A stretch of 64,000 bases of DNA, taken from Oceanitalea stevensii (GTDB taxonomy: Bacteria > Actinomycetota > Actinomycetes > Actinomycetales > Actinomycetaceae). The stretch's first letter is position 1, and each line of letters begins with the position of its first letter. Below the pieces are notes generated by a model. That model was not told the DNA's origin. It did no database searches and saw nothing but the letters and a program-made list of their open reading frames with translations. Shown one piece after another: positions 45,840 to 57,128 of this stretch. The stretch lies in contig NZ_JACSPO010000003.1 in assembly GCF_014837105.1 (NCBI RefSeq), positions 62,001 to 126,000 of the forward strand, written 5' to 3'. A program made the position numbers and the translations under genes.

Positions 45840-47437
45840 TGACGGCGCCCACCGCGGACCCGGCGCAGGCCGGGGTGTCGGCCCTGCGCCGGGCGGTGCT
45901 GTGGGTGCCGGACTGGCCGGTGGCCGCCGCCGTCGCCGAGGGTGTCGTCGGCAGCCACGAGCCGGTCGCCGTCCACGACTCCCGCGGCGTCCTCGTCTGC
46001 TCGGCGGCCGCCCGCGCGGAGGGCGTGCGGCAGGGCATGCGGCGGCGCACCGCCCAGGGCCTGTGCCCCGAGCTCGTCCTGCTGGCCGCGGACGAGAACC
46101 GTGACGCCCGCGCCTTCGAGCCGCTCGTCCAGGCGGTCGAGGACGTCGTCGCCGGCGTCGAGGTCGCCCGTCCCGGGGTGCTCCTCATGGCCGCCCGCGG
46201 GCCGGCCCGTCACGCCGGGGGAGAGGACGCGCTGGCCGAGCTGCTCGTCGGGGCAGTCGCGGAGGACACCGGCGCCGAGTGCCAGGTGGGGGTGGCCGAC
46301 GGCCTGCTCGCCGCCCTCCTCGCCTCGCGGGCCGGGATCGTCGTGCCGCCCGGGCAGGGGCCGGCCTTCCTCGCCCCGCAGGACGTGCGCCGCCTCGAGC
46401 TCGCCGCCACCACCCGGGAGCGGCGCGCCGAGCTGGGCGAGCTCACCGACCTTCTGCGCCGGCTCGGGCTGCGCACCCTCGGGGCGCTCGCGGCCCTGGC
46501 CCCCGGTGACGTCGCCGCCCGCTTCGGCACCCTCGGGCTGCTCGCCCACCGCCTCGCCCGCGGCGGGGACGTCTCCGTGCCCGCGCCCCGCCGCCCGGAG
46601 CAGGACGTCACCGTGCGCACCGACCTCGACCCGCCCGCCGCCCGCTCCGACGTCGCCGCCTTCGCCGCCCGCGCCCTGGCCGAGGAGCTCGCCGAGCGGC
46701 TGCAGCGCCGCGGCGTCGTGTGCGGGCGCGTCCAGGTGCTCGCCCGCACCGAGGACGGCACCGAGCTGGCCCGCACCTGGCGCCTGGACGTCGCCCCCAG
46801 CCCCGCCGACCTCACCGACCGCGTGCGCTGGCAGCTGGACGGCTGGCTCTCGGGCCGCAGCGCCCGCCCGCCCAGCGCGCCCCTCGTCCACCTCGAGCTG
46901 CTCGCCCAGGAGATCAGCCCCGCCGGGGTCGTGAGCGACGGCCTGTGGGGGCGCCGCGGGCGCGGGGAGGTGCAGGCCGAGCGGGCCGCGCTGCGCGTCC
47001 AGGGCCTCCTCGGTGCCGAGGGCGTGCTCGTGCCCGTCCTCCAGGGCGGGCGCGACCCGCGCACCCGGGTGCGGCTGGTCGCCTGGGGTGACGACCCCGT
47101 GCCCGTCCTGCGTCCCGACGCCCCCTGGCCCGGCCGGCTGCCCGACCCCGCCCCGGCCACCCTCCTGGACGAGCGGCGCGCCGTCGTCGTCCTCGACGCC
47201 GCGGGCGCCCCGGTGACGGTGGACGGACGCGTGCGGCTCAGCGGGGAGCCCGCGCGGGTGGTCGACGACGACGGCAGCCGCGAGGTGGTCGGCTGGGCCG
47301 GCCCGTGGCCGATGTGGGAGCGCTGGTGGGGCAAGGGGCGCCGCCGTGCCTGGCTCCAGGTGGCCCTGTCCGACGGCGTCGCCCAGCTCCTCGCCCTCGA
47401 GTCGGGCCAGTGGTGGGTGGAGGGCCTGTACGACTGA
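45839..47437 (+). CDS. imuB: ImuB, catalytically inactive Y-family polymerase homologue
   Basis: The 532-aa protein has the Y-family polymerase fold (AVHDSRGVLVCSAAARAEGVRQGM, LGLRTLGALAALAPGDVAARFG) but lacks the catalytic metal-binding acidic residues. The first motif reads LWVPDWP instead of a D-x-D-x-F-F form. ImuB acts as a hub joining the beta clamp, ImuA' and DnaE2. The C-terminal LLALESGQWWVEGLYD is conserved among ImuB. It overlaps imuA by 1 nt and is controlled by the LexA box upstream. Confidence 0.93.
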   Translation: MTAPTADPAQAGVSALRRAVLWVPDWPVAAAVAEGVVGSHEPVAVHDSRGVLVCSAAARAEGVRQGMRRRTAQGLCPELVLLAADENRDARAFEPLVQAVEDVVAGVEVARPGVLLMAARGPARHAGGEDALAELLVGAVAEDTGAECQVGVADGLLAALLASRAGIVVPPGQGPAFLAPQDVRRLELAATTRERRAELGELTDLLRRLGLRTLGALAALAPGDVAARFGTLGLLAHRLARGGDVSVPAPRRPEQDVTVRTDLDPPAARSDVAAFAARALAEELAERLQRRGVVCGRVQVLARTEDGTELARTWRLDVAPSPADLTDRVRWQLDGWLSGRSARPPSAPLVHLELLAQEISPAGVVSDGLWGRRGRGEVQAERAALRVQGLLGAEGVLVPVLQGGRDPRTRVRLVAWGDDPVPVLRPDAPWPGRLPDPAPATLLDERRAVVVLDAAGAPVTVDGRVRLSGEPARVVDDDGSREVVGWAGPWPMWERWWGKGRRRAWLQVALSDGVAQLLALESGQWWVEGLYD

Positions 47438-47444
47438 CCGAGGC

Positions 47445-48608
47445 TCAGACCGGCAGGGAGGCGAGGGCCAGCGCCGCGGCTCCCAGCGGGCCGGCGTCGC
47501 GGCCCAGCGTCCCGACGACCACGTCGACGTCGGCGTTGAGCGGCAGCGCGGTGCGCGCCACCGACTCGCGCACCGGGCCGGCGAGCAGCTCACCGGCCCC
47601 GGCGAGGGCCCCGGTCAGTACGATCGCCTGCGGGTTGAGCGCGTTGCACAGCCAGGCCGCCACCTGCCCCGTCGCCTCCCCGGCGTCCCGCAGCGCGCGG
47701 CGGCACGCCGGGTCACCGGCGGCCGCGGCCCCGAGCACCTCGCGCGGGGTCGGCAGTCCCCCGTGCCGGACCGTCAGCGCCTCGAGCACGGCGGGGACCC
47801 CGGCGTAGACCTCCAGGCACCCCCGGCCCCCGCACCGGCACAGCGGTCCGCGCGGGTCGACGGGCACGTGCCCGAACTCCCCGGCGCCCCCGCGGCGGCC
47901 GGTCTGCACCTGACGGTCGATGACCACGGCTCCGCCGACGCCGGCGTGCAACTTGAGCAGGACGAGGTCGTCGTAAGGGCGGGCCGCACCCCACAGGAGC
48001 TCCCCGCGCGCCGCGCAGTTCGCGTCGTTGTCCGCCACCACCGGCGCCCGGAGGGCCTCGGCGAGCGCCGCCGGGAGGTCGAGGTCCTCCCACCCCTGAC
48101 GCATGCCCTGCGGCCCGGTCGGGGCCGGCGTCGCCGCCGGTCCGAGCCCCAGCGCCAGGGCGAGCCCCACACCGAGCAGCGGGGCGGCGTCCTCCCGGCC
48201 GCTGAGCTCGCGCACGAGGTCGAGCGTCGCGTCCAGGGCGTCGCCGGCGCCGTACGCCAGCGGGAGGCGCCGCACCGCGCCCGGTCCGTGGCCGTGCCCG
48301 GCGTCCACCACCCGTGCCCGGACGTGGGAGGCGCCGAACTCGACCCCCACGACCTCACCGCGCCCGGCGTCGAGGGCGAGGAGCGTCCCGGGCCGCCCGC
48401 GCCCTCGTTCGGCGCGCCGTCCCTCGGGCAGGGCCCGGGTCGCCTGACCGGTCTCGTGGATGGTCCCCGCCGTCAGGAGGGCGGCGACGACGCCCGAGAC
48501 GGTCGACTTCGGCAGCCCGGTGCGCCGGGCGAGCTCCGCGCGGGTCATCGGCCCGAACGAGCGCAGGGCGGTGACGGCGCGCGAGGTGGCGTCCCGGAGA
48601 TCGGCCAT
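47445..48608 (-). CDS. ROK family transcriptional regulator
   Basis: The 387-aa protein has an N-terminal winged helix (MTRAELARRTGLPKSTVSGV, residues 20-40) and a sugar-kinase-like ROK domain. DNDANCAARGE, GEFGHVPVDP and the zinc motif CRCGGRGCLE are present. ROK repressors respond to sugars or sugar phosphates. The ATG at 48608 excludes a non-conserved N-terminal frame extension. It is divergent from the secreted hydrolase, and the 122-nt gap holds a dyad overlapping that gene's promoter. Confidence 0.9.
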   Translation of the reverse strand: MADLRDATSRAVTALRSFGPMTRAELARRTGLPKSTVSGVVAALLTAGTIHETGQATRALPEGRRAERGRGRPGTLLALDAGRGEVVGVEFGASHVRARVVDAGHGHGPGAVRRLPLAYGAGDALDATLDLVRELSGREDAAPLLGVGLALALGLGPAATPAPTGPQGMRQGWEDLDLPAALAEALRAPVVADNDANCAARGELLWGAARPYDDLVLLKLHAGVGGAVVIDRQVQTGRRGGAGEFGHVPVDPRGPLCRCGGRGCLEVYAGVPAVLEALTVRHGGLPTPREVLGAAAAGDPACRRALRDAGEATGQVAAWLCNALNPQAIVLTGALAGAGELLAGPVRESVARTALPLNADVDVVVGTLGRDAGPLGAAALALASLPV

Positions 48609-48644
48609 GGGCAGACGGTACTCCTTTCGGCCGGAACTGAACCA

Positions 48645-48677
48645 TTGACACCACCAGAACCCCCTCCTAGGTTCTGG
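48645..48677 (+). promoter_or_regulatory. promoter of the secreted hydrolase with overlapping dyad operator
   Basis: TTGACA (48645-48650) and TAGGTT (48668-48673) are separated by 17 bp, a near-consensus sigma-70 promoter. CCAGAACC (48654-48661) and GGTTCTGG (48670-48677) form an 8-bp dyad with an 8-nt gap that covers the spacer and the -10. It is the likely binding site of the divergent ROK repressor. Confidence 0.75.
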
Positions 48678-48730
48678 AGCGTCCGTACTCAGGCCTGGCC
48701 ACCCGGCCACCGTCGATCCCGGGAGCACCC

Positions 48731-51106
48731 ATGGCGCGCACACTCACGGCGCTCGTCGCCGCATCCGCCCTCACCATCCCCGCCCTGCTCGGTCCGTCCG
48801 CCGCCGCCGCACCACCGGGCCCCGAGGGGTTCGACTCCCAGGCCGCCGGCGAGAACGTCCCCGCGCCCACCGTCACGGGGCCGGTCCCCGCGACCAGCGA
48901 GGTCGGGGACCCCGCGCACGGCTACCCCTTTCTCGCCACCGACGTCGACCTGGACGCCGCCGGCTACGTCGAGGAGGAGTTCCTCGTCTCCGGCGAGGCC
49001 ACCCGGTACGCCACGCAGGGGCTGTCCGACGCCGTCGTCACCAGCACCGGTCACCCGTACACCACGCGCCTCGTCGTCCGCCGCCCGGCGGAGGAGGCCG
49101 ACTCCAACGGCGTCGTCGTCGCCGAGTGGCTCAACGTCTCCAACCAGTGGGACCAGGAGGTCGACTGGTTCCAGACGCACGAGCACCTCATGCGCGAGGG
49201 CTACACGTGGGTGGGTGTCTCCGCCCAGCGTGCCGGCGTGCACTCGGCCACCGGGCTCAAGGCGTGGAGCCCGGAGCGCTACGGGACGCTCGACCTCACC
49301 GACGGCGGAACCGTCGAGGACGACTCCCTGTCCTACGACGTCTTCAGCCAGGCCGTGAAGGCGCTGCGCGACCCGGCCGGCACCGACCCGCTCGGACCGC
49401 TCGACCCGGAGTACGTCATCGCCACGGGCCACTCGCAGTCCGCGGGCCGCCTGCACACCTACTACAACAGCATCCACCCGCTCGCCGACGTCGTGGACGC
49501 GGTCGTCCTCCACGGCGGCGGGGGACAGGTGCGCACGGACCTCGACACCCCGCTGTTCAAGCTGAACTCCGAGGGTGACGTCGCGATCAACCTCCTCGGG
49601 GCAGCCGAGCGCCAGCCCGACTCGGACGTCCTGCGCACCTGGGAGGTGGCGGGCGCCTCGCACGGTGACTGGAAGCTCATCACCGACTACGGGCCGCTGC
49701 GCCTGCGCGACATCGGCACGCTGCCCGGTGGGCACCCGGACCTCCCGCAGACCTGCGACCTGCCCTCCCTCTCGCGGGTGCCCCAGCACCAGGTGCAGGC
49801 CGCCGTGTACGACCACACCGTCGCGTGGGTCGCCCACGGCGTCCAGCCGCCGACCGCGGAGCCGATCGAGCTGGACGACGAGGGCGAGATCGTCCGTGAC
49901 GAGCTCGGCCTCGCCCAGGGCGGCATCCGCCTGGCCGCGCAGGACGTGCCCGTGCGCGTCAACAGCGGCGTCAACTCCGGTCCCGGTTTCTGCTTCCTCG
50001 ACGGCAGCTCGACGCCGCTGGCCGAGGACGTGCTCGGCGAGCTCTACCCCACGCCCGAGGCGTACGCCGAGCGGGTCGCCGTCGCGACCGAGCACGCGGT
50101 GGAGCAGGGGTACGTGCCGGCCGACGTCGCCGTCGACCAGGCGTGGTACTCCGACCTGGCCTACCTCGTGGGCGACCTCGCCACGGAGGGCCGGATCCCC
50201 GAGGCGCTCGCCAACGAGCTCGCCACCGCGGCCGGACAGGCCCTGCGGCACGCCGACGACGGCGAGCTGGACCTCGCCGTCGAGCAGCTCGAGCTCGTCG
50301 TCGCCCAGGTGAGCGGCTCCGACGTCGACGACGCGGCGCAGGCGGCCGTGCTGCGCCAGGCGATGGCCGCCCTCGCCCTGCTCCCCGAGCCGGAGCCCGA
50401 GCCCGAGCCTCAGCCCGGCGCTCAGCGGTACGGCTTCTTCCTCAACAACAACTGGGACGGGCGGGCCGACGTCGCCTTCCAGTACGGCCGGCACACCGAC
50501 GAGGTCCTCGTGGGCGACTGGGACGGTGACGGCACGGACACCCTCACGGTGCGCCGCGGGAACCGGTTCTACGTCAACAACGCCGCCCGGGGCGGGGACG
50601 CCGAGCGCGTCGTCGTCTACGGCCGGCCAGGGGACACGGTCCTCGTCGGCGACTGGGACGGCGACGGGCGCGACACCTTCGCGGTGCGTCGCGGGGCGGA
50701 GTACCACGTCCGCAACACGATGGCGTCGGGCGAGGCGGACGTCGTGGTCCGGTACGGCCGCGCGGGCGACGAGGTCGTCGTCGCCGACTGGGACGGCGAC
50801 GGTTCCGACACGCTGGCCGTCCGCCGCGGCGCGCGGTACCACGTGCGGAACGTCATCGCCGGTGGCGACGCCGACGTCGTGCTCACCTACGGCCGCGCGG
50901 GTGACGTGACCCTGGCGGGCGACTGGGACGGCGACGGCCGCGACACCTTCGCGGTCCGCCGGGGGGCGACGTACCACGTGAGGAACTCCCTGACGGGCGG
51001 GGACGCCGACCGCGTCCTCACCTACGGCCGCGCCGGTGACGCGGTCCTCGTCGGTGACTGGGACGGCAACGGCACCGACACCCTGGGCGTGCGCCGCACC
51101 CCCTGA
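48731..51106 (+). CDS. secreted alpha/beta-hydrolase with C-terminal five-unit beta-propeller-like repeats
   Basis: The 791-aa protein has a Sec signal peptide (ARTLTALVAASALTIPALLGPSAAAA, cleavage near residue 27). A catalytic part of about 500 residues has the nucleophile elbow ATGHSQSAGRLHTYY (near residue 237), matching the Abhydrolase_10 type. A helical stretch follows. The C-terminal part (residues 565-791) holds five repeats of about 49 residues, YGRxxDxVLVGDWDGDGxDTxAVRRG, with a DxDGDGxD calcium-binding-like loop. The same repeat domain closes the amidase at 59.8 kb. The promoter is divergent from a ROK regulator, suggesting sugar-responsive expression. The substrate is unknown; ester or glycoside-ester is possible. 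Confidence 0.88.
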   Translation: MARTLTALVAASALTIPALLGPSAAAAPPGPEGFDSQAAGENVPAPTVTGPVPATSEVGDPAHGYPFLATDVDLDAAGYVEEEFLVSGEATRYATQGLSDAVVTSTGHPYTTRLVVRRPAEEADSNGVVVAEWLNVSNQWDQEVDWFQTHEHLMREGYTWVGVSAQRAGVHSATGLKAWSPERYGTLDLTDGGTVEDDSLSYDVFSQAVKALRDPAGTDPLGPLDPEYVIATGHSQSAGRLHTYYNSIHPLADVVDAVVLHGGGGQVRTDLDTPLFKLNSEGDVAINLLGAAERQPDSDVLRTWEVAGASHGDWKLITDYGPLRLRDIGTLPGGHPDLPQTCDLPSLSRVPQHQVQAAVYDHTVAWVAHGVQPPTAEPIELDDEGEIVRDELGLAQGGIRLAAQDVPVRVNSGVNSGPGFCFLDGSSTPLAEDVLGELYPTPEAYAERVAVATEHAVEQGYVPADVAVDQAWYSDLAYLVGDLATEGRIPEALANELATAAGQALRHADDGELDLAVEQLELVVAQVSGSDVDDAAQAAVLRQAMAALALLPEPEPEPEPQPGAQRYGFFLNNNWDGRADVAFQYGRHTDEVLVGDWDGDGTDTLTVRRGNRFYVNNAARGGDAERVVVYGRPGDTVLVGDWDGDGRDTFAVRRGAEYHVRNTMASGEADVVVRYGRAGDEVVVADWDGDGSDTLAVRRGARYHVRNVIAGGDADVVLTYGRAGDVTLAGDWDGDGRDTFAVRRGATYHVRNSLTGGDADRVLTYGRAGDAVLVGDWDGNGTDTLGVRRTP

Positions 51107-51122
51107 CCGGGTGGGACGCACT

Positions 51123-51157
51123 GAGGCCCGCCCCCCGCGCGCCGGGGTGCGGGCCTC
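51123..51157. terminator. bidirectional terminator hairpin
   Basis: GAGGCCCGC (51123-51131) and GCGGGCCTC (51149-51157) form a 9-bp stem, with inner CCCCGCG/CGCCGGGG pairing, between the convergent hydrolase (stop 51106) and pcm genes. It can serve both directions. Confidence 0.75.
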
Positions 51158-51165
51158 GCCGCGTC

Positions 51166-51741
51166 CTAGGGCCTGCGCAGCGGGACGAAGCGGTAGCTGC
51201 CGAAGGCGCGCGTCGTCACCTCGTCACCGGAGCGGTCGACGACGACGAGCTCGCCGCGGACGGGGACGACCATGCGCCCGCCGTCGGCGAGCTGGTCGAC
51301 CAGGGCGCGGGGGAGGCGGCGCGCCTCGGCGGACACGAGGACCCGGTCGAAGGGGGCGTGGCCGGGCAGGCCGAGCGCGCCGGGGACGGCCGGCTCGATG
51401 GCTGCCGCGACACCGGCGGCCGCGAGGTTCGCGCGCCCCGTCTCCACGAGTGCCGGCTCGAGCTCGACGCCGCGCACCTCGCCGTCCGGCGCCACGAGCC
51501 GGGCGAGGATCGCCGTCGTCCACCCGGACCCTGAGCCGACGTCGAGCACGCGGTGCCCGGGGCGCGCGTCGAGCAGGGTGAGCATCCGCGCCACGGTGCT
51601 CGGCTGGGAGCAGGTGGCGTGGTGGCCGATGCTCAGGGGCTGGTCGGCGTCGGCGAAGCGGTGCTGGTCCGGCGGGAGGAACGTGCGCCGGTCAAGGGCC
51701 GCCATCACCTCCCGGACCCGCGCGTCGCCGTCGTCGTCCAT
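51166..51741 (-). CDS. pcm: protein-L-isoaspartate O-methyltransferase-like
   Basis: The 191-aa AdoMet-dependent methyltransferase matches the Pcm family, which repairs isoaspartyl damage. QPLSIGHHATCSQPSTVARML is the family's N-terminal signature, VLDVGSGSGWTTAILARLV motif I, and GVELEPALVETGRANL the ribose-binding acidic loop. In the canonical family this N-terminal signature is usually G-x-x-I-S-x-P; here it is S-I-G-H-H-A-T, so a divergent substrate is possible. It is followed by the small gene at 51762. Confidence 0.82.
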   Translation of the reverse strand: MDDDGDARVREVMAALDRRTFLPPDQHRFADADQPLSIGHHATCSQPSTVARMLTLLDARPGHRVLDVGSGSGWTTAILARLVAPDGEVRGVELEPALVETGRANLAAAGVAAAIEPAVPGALGLPGHAPFDRVLVSAEARRLPRALVDQLADGGRMVVPVRGELVVVDRSGDEVTTRAFGSYRFVPLRRP

Positions 51742-51761
51742 CTGCGCCCTCGGGTGTCCTG

Positions 51762-51971
51762 TCAGTCGCTGCCGTCGTACGGGGCGGCCAGGTCGAGATG
51801 CTCGCTGCCGGGGACGGGCACCTCCTGCCAGGTCTCGAGGACCGGCACGCCGAGGCCGTCACCCCCGGTGCCGGCGAGGCGGAGCGTCTCCAGCTCCGGC
51901 GACAGGAGGGTATCCCGGTCGGCCTCGGTCAGGCGGGGCAGGTCGCGGTCGACGACGTCGTCGGTGCTCAT
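51762..51971 (-). CDS. small acidic hypothetical protein
   Basis: The 69-aa product (DLPRLTEADRDTLLSPELETLRLAG and PVLETWQEVPVPGSEHLDL, shortened) has no recognised domain. Its reality is supported by TACCGT (51978-51983, minus strand), which lies exactly 6 nt before the ATG as for many other genes here. It ends 21 nt before pcm and may be its leader gene. Confidence 0.55.
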   Translation of the reverse strand: MSTDDVVDRDLPRLTEADRDTLLSPELETLRLAGTGGDGLGVPVLETWQEVPVPGSEHLDLAAPYDGSD

Positions 51972-52021
51972 GAGTCGACGGTACTCCGCGGCACGGGTTG
52001 GGGGCACCCGCGAGCACGGCC

Positions 52022-52042
52022 TAGAATCGAACACATGTACGA
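52022..52042 (+). promoter_or_regulatory. dnaE2 -10 and overlapping LexA (SOS) box
   Basis: TAGAAT (52022-52027) is the -10, with TTGGGG (51998-52003) as a possible -35 at 18 bp. TCGAAC-ACAT-GTACGA (52027-52042) differs from the actinobacterial LexA consensus at one base and lies over the start point. AGGAGG (52044-52049) then precedes the GTG at 52055. Confidence 0.85.
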
Positions 52043-52054
52043 CAGGAGGCTGAG

Positions 52055-55357
<3,303 letters not shown>

Positions 55358-55358
55358 G

Positions 55359-56732
55359 TCAGCCCCGCACGCCGCCGACGCTCGGCCGGCCCTCGGCGAC
55401 CTCGTCGTCGGCGCCGCGCTCGTTGTGCCGCTGGCGACGGCGCTGGACGCCCTCGGCGATGCCGCGAGGGTCGGGCATGTCGCCCTCGACGGGCGGGTCG
55501 GGTTCGTGCAGCGCGGAGTAGACCGCCCAGAGGACGGCCAGGATCGGGATGGCGATGATGGCGCCGAGCAGGCCCGCCAGGAAGGTGCCCGCCGTGACGC
55601 CGAGCGCGACGACGACCGGGTGCAGCGAGACCTGCCGGCCCATGACGAGCGGCTGGAGGAGGTGGCCCTCGATCTGCCCGATGAGCGCGATGCCGATCGT
55701 CACGACGAGCGCGTCGACGATGCCGCCGGCGGCCAGCGCGACGACGGCCGCGATGACCATCGCGGCCGGGGCCCCGATGAGCGGGATGAAGGCGCCGATG
55801 AAGACGAGCACCGCGAGGGGGGCGGCGAGCGGCACCCCGACGATGGCGAGGAGGATGAAGGCGAGCACGCCGTCGGCGAAGGCGATGATGACCGTGCCGC
55901 GCGCGTAGCCGGCGAAGGTGTACCAGCCCGAGCTCGCGGCCCGGTGGACGTTCTCCCGGGACCGGGCCGGCAGCTGGTTGATGAACCAGCGCCACATGTC
56001 CCCGCCGCGCAGGAGGAAGAACACCGTGACGAAGATGCTCAGCGCGAGCACGGTGAAGATGAGGGCGACGGCGCCGGCGTTGCTCAGCACCTGGCCGGCG
56101 AGCGTGCCGGCGTTCTGCGACACGTAGTCCTGGGCCTCCGCGACGAGCCCGTTGATCCAGTCGTAGATCTCGGCCTGGGTGAAGTGGATGGGCAGCGGCC
56201 CCGTCTCGAGGAACTCGAAGATGTCGTCGATGCCCTGGCCGAACTGGTCGGCGAGGTCCTCCCACTGCCCGGCCACCGAGGTGATGACGTAGGTGAAGAT
56301 GCCGGCGACGACGGCCAGTGAGCCCAGCATGGCGACGGCGGTGGCCAGGGCGCGTGGCATCACGCGAGCGAGAGCGCTCACCACCGGGTAGAGGACGGAG
56401 GTGATGACGAGAGCCACGAAGACGGCGATGAACACCGCCTGGATGCGCGTCGTCGCGAAGACGGCCATCGCCACGACGATGACGATCCCGATGAGCAGCC
56501 ACGCCATGAGGCCGTAGCGGCGCAGCCACCTGGGGACGTCGAAGGGGTCGCGCTCGGCGTGCATCGCCCGTTCCGGCATGCGGCGCACCGACACCCGCGC
56601 CGCCGACGACGACGCGCGAGGCATCCGTGCGGCACGTGCCAGGCTCCGGTCGACCGGCGACGGTGCGCGGCCGCTCGCGGGCGGGCCACCTGGCTCCGGT
56701 CGGCGGGTGCGGACCTTGCCGAAAAGCCTCAT
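55359..56732 (-). CDS. AI-2E family transporter (TqsA/PerM-like)
   Basis: The 457-aa membrane protein has a long basic N-terminal tail of about 70 residues (ARAARMPRASSSAARVSVRRM), then about eight helices. Two paired helices AWLLIGIVIVVAMAVFATT and AVFIAVFVALVITSVLYPVV lead, a soluble segment (QWEDLADQFGQGIDDIFEFL) follows, and the last block has ADGVLAFILLAIVGVP, FIGAFIPLIGAPAAMV and GTFLAGLLGAIIAIPILAVLWAVY. GRQVSLHPVVV is the family's conserved C-terminal motif. The substrate is unproven for most members. Its stop is 1 nt from that of dnaE2. Confidence 0.9.
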   Translation of the reverse strand: MRLFGKVRTRRPEPGGPPASGRAPSPVDRSLARAARMPRASSSAARVSVRRMPERAMHAERDPFDVPRWLRRYGLMAWLLIGIVIVVAMAVFATTRIQAVFIAVFVALVITSVLYPVVSALARVMPRALATAVAMLGSLAVVAGIFTYVITSVAGQWEDLADQFGQGIDDIFEFLETGPLPIHFTQAEIYDWINGLVAEAQDYVSQNAGTLAGQVLSNAGAVALIFTVLALSIFVTVFFLLRGGDMWRWFINQLPARSRENVHRAASSGWYTFAGYARGTVIIAFADGVLAFILLAIVGVPLAAPLAVLVFIGAFIPLIGAPAAMVIAAVVALAAGGIVDALVVTIGIALIGQIEGHLLQPLVMGRQVSLHPVVVALGVTAGTFLAGLLGAIIAIPILAVLWAVYSALHEPDPPVEGDMPDPRGIAEGVQRRRQRHNERGADDEVAEGRPSVGGVRG

Positions 56733-56950
56733 CCGGGCGGCCTCCTCGTGTGCTCGACGTGCCCAGTGTGGCGCACCGCGCGCCCCTCAGCCCGACGACA
56801 CGGCCAACCCTCGGTGGGGGCGCGCAGGTCGCCGGTCGTGGCGCTCGCCACACTCCGCCCGGAACGGCCGCCCGGGTTCGAAACGGCCCTCGCGGCCGTG
56901 CTATCTTTTGGGACGTCGCCAGCGGCCGCGGTTGCTGGAGGACACCACTC
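56733..56950 (+). promoter_or_regulatory. intergenic region with tRNA-Leu promoter
   Basis: This 218-nt divergent gap has TATCTT (56902-56907), an A/T-rich -10 that leaves a leader of about 37 nt before the tRNA, and TTCGAA (56877-56882) as a weak -35 at 19 bp. GGAGG lies before the divergent AI-2E gene start. Nothing else is recognised. Confidence 0.5.
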
Positions 56951-57036
56951 GTCCGGGTGGCGGAATAGGTAGACGCGCTAGCTTGAGGTGCTAGTGCCCG
57001 TATTAGGGCGTGGGGGTTCAAGTCCCCCCTCGGACA
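56951..57036 (+). tRNA. tRNA-Leu (anticodon GAG)
   Basis: The 86-nt sequence folds as a class II tRNA. The acceptor stem is GTCCGGG with CTCGGAC, the D-arm GTGGCGGAATAGGTAGAC, and the anticodon stem CTAGC/GCTAG with loop TTGAGGT, giving anticodon GAG. A long variable arm (TGCCCGTATTAGGGCG, shortened) and the T-arm GGGGGTTCAAGTCCCCC follow. The discriminator base is A; the 3' end reads A-CA, so a full CCA is not encoded. Confidence 0.95.
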
Positions 57037-57041
57037 CAGGC

Positions 57042-57075
57042 AAGGCCCGCAGGATCTCTGATCCAGCGGGCCTTT
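57042..57075 (+). terminator. rho-independent terminator after tRNA-Leu
   Basis: AAGGCCCGC (57042-57050) pairs with GCGGGCCTT (57066-57074), and an inner stem GGATC-TCT-GATCC continues it. TTTCT follows. It is the most canonical terminator in the window. Confidence 0.9.
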
Positions 57076-57128
57076 CTGCATGCGGCGTGCGCGACGACGG
57101 GCCATCGGGCCAGGCGCCGGGCGGCCCC

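Noticed and set aside
48689..51121. 810-aa minus-strand ORF opposite the secreted hydrolase
   Set aside because: It is an antisense shadow caused by GC3 bias; the repeated pattern in it mirrors the plus-strand repeat domain.
56872..56884. GTTCGAA as a possible half LexA box before tRNA-Leu
   Set aside because: The second half (TCGAAC at 4-nt spacing) is absent.
57058..57067. GATCCAGC in the tRNA terminator, and again at 10688, resembling the reverse complement of repeat family 2
   Set aside because: Only 8 nt match and the flanking GTCGGCGC is missing; expected by chance and explained by the hairpin.
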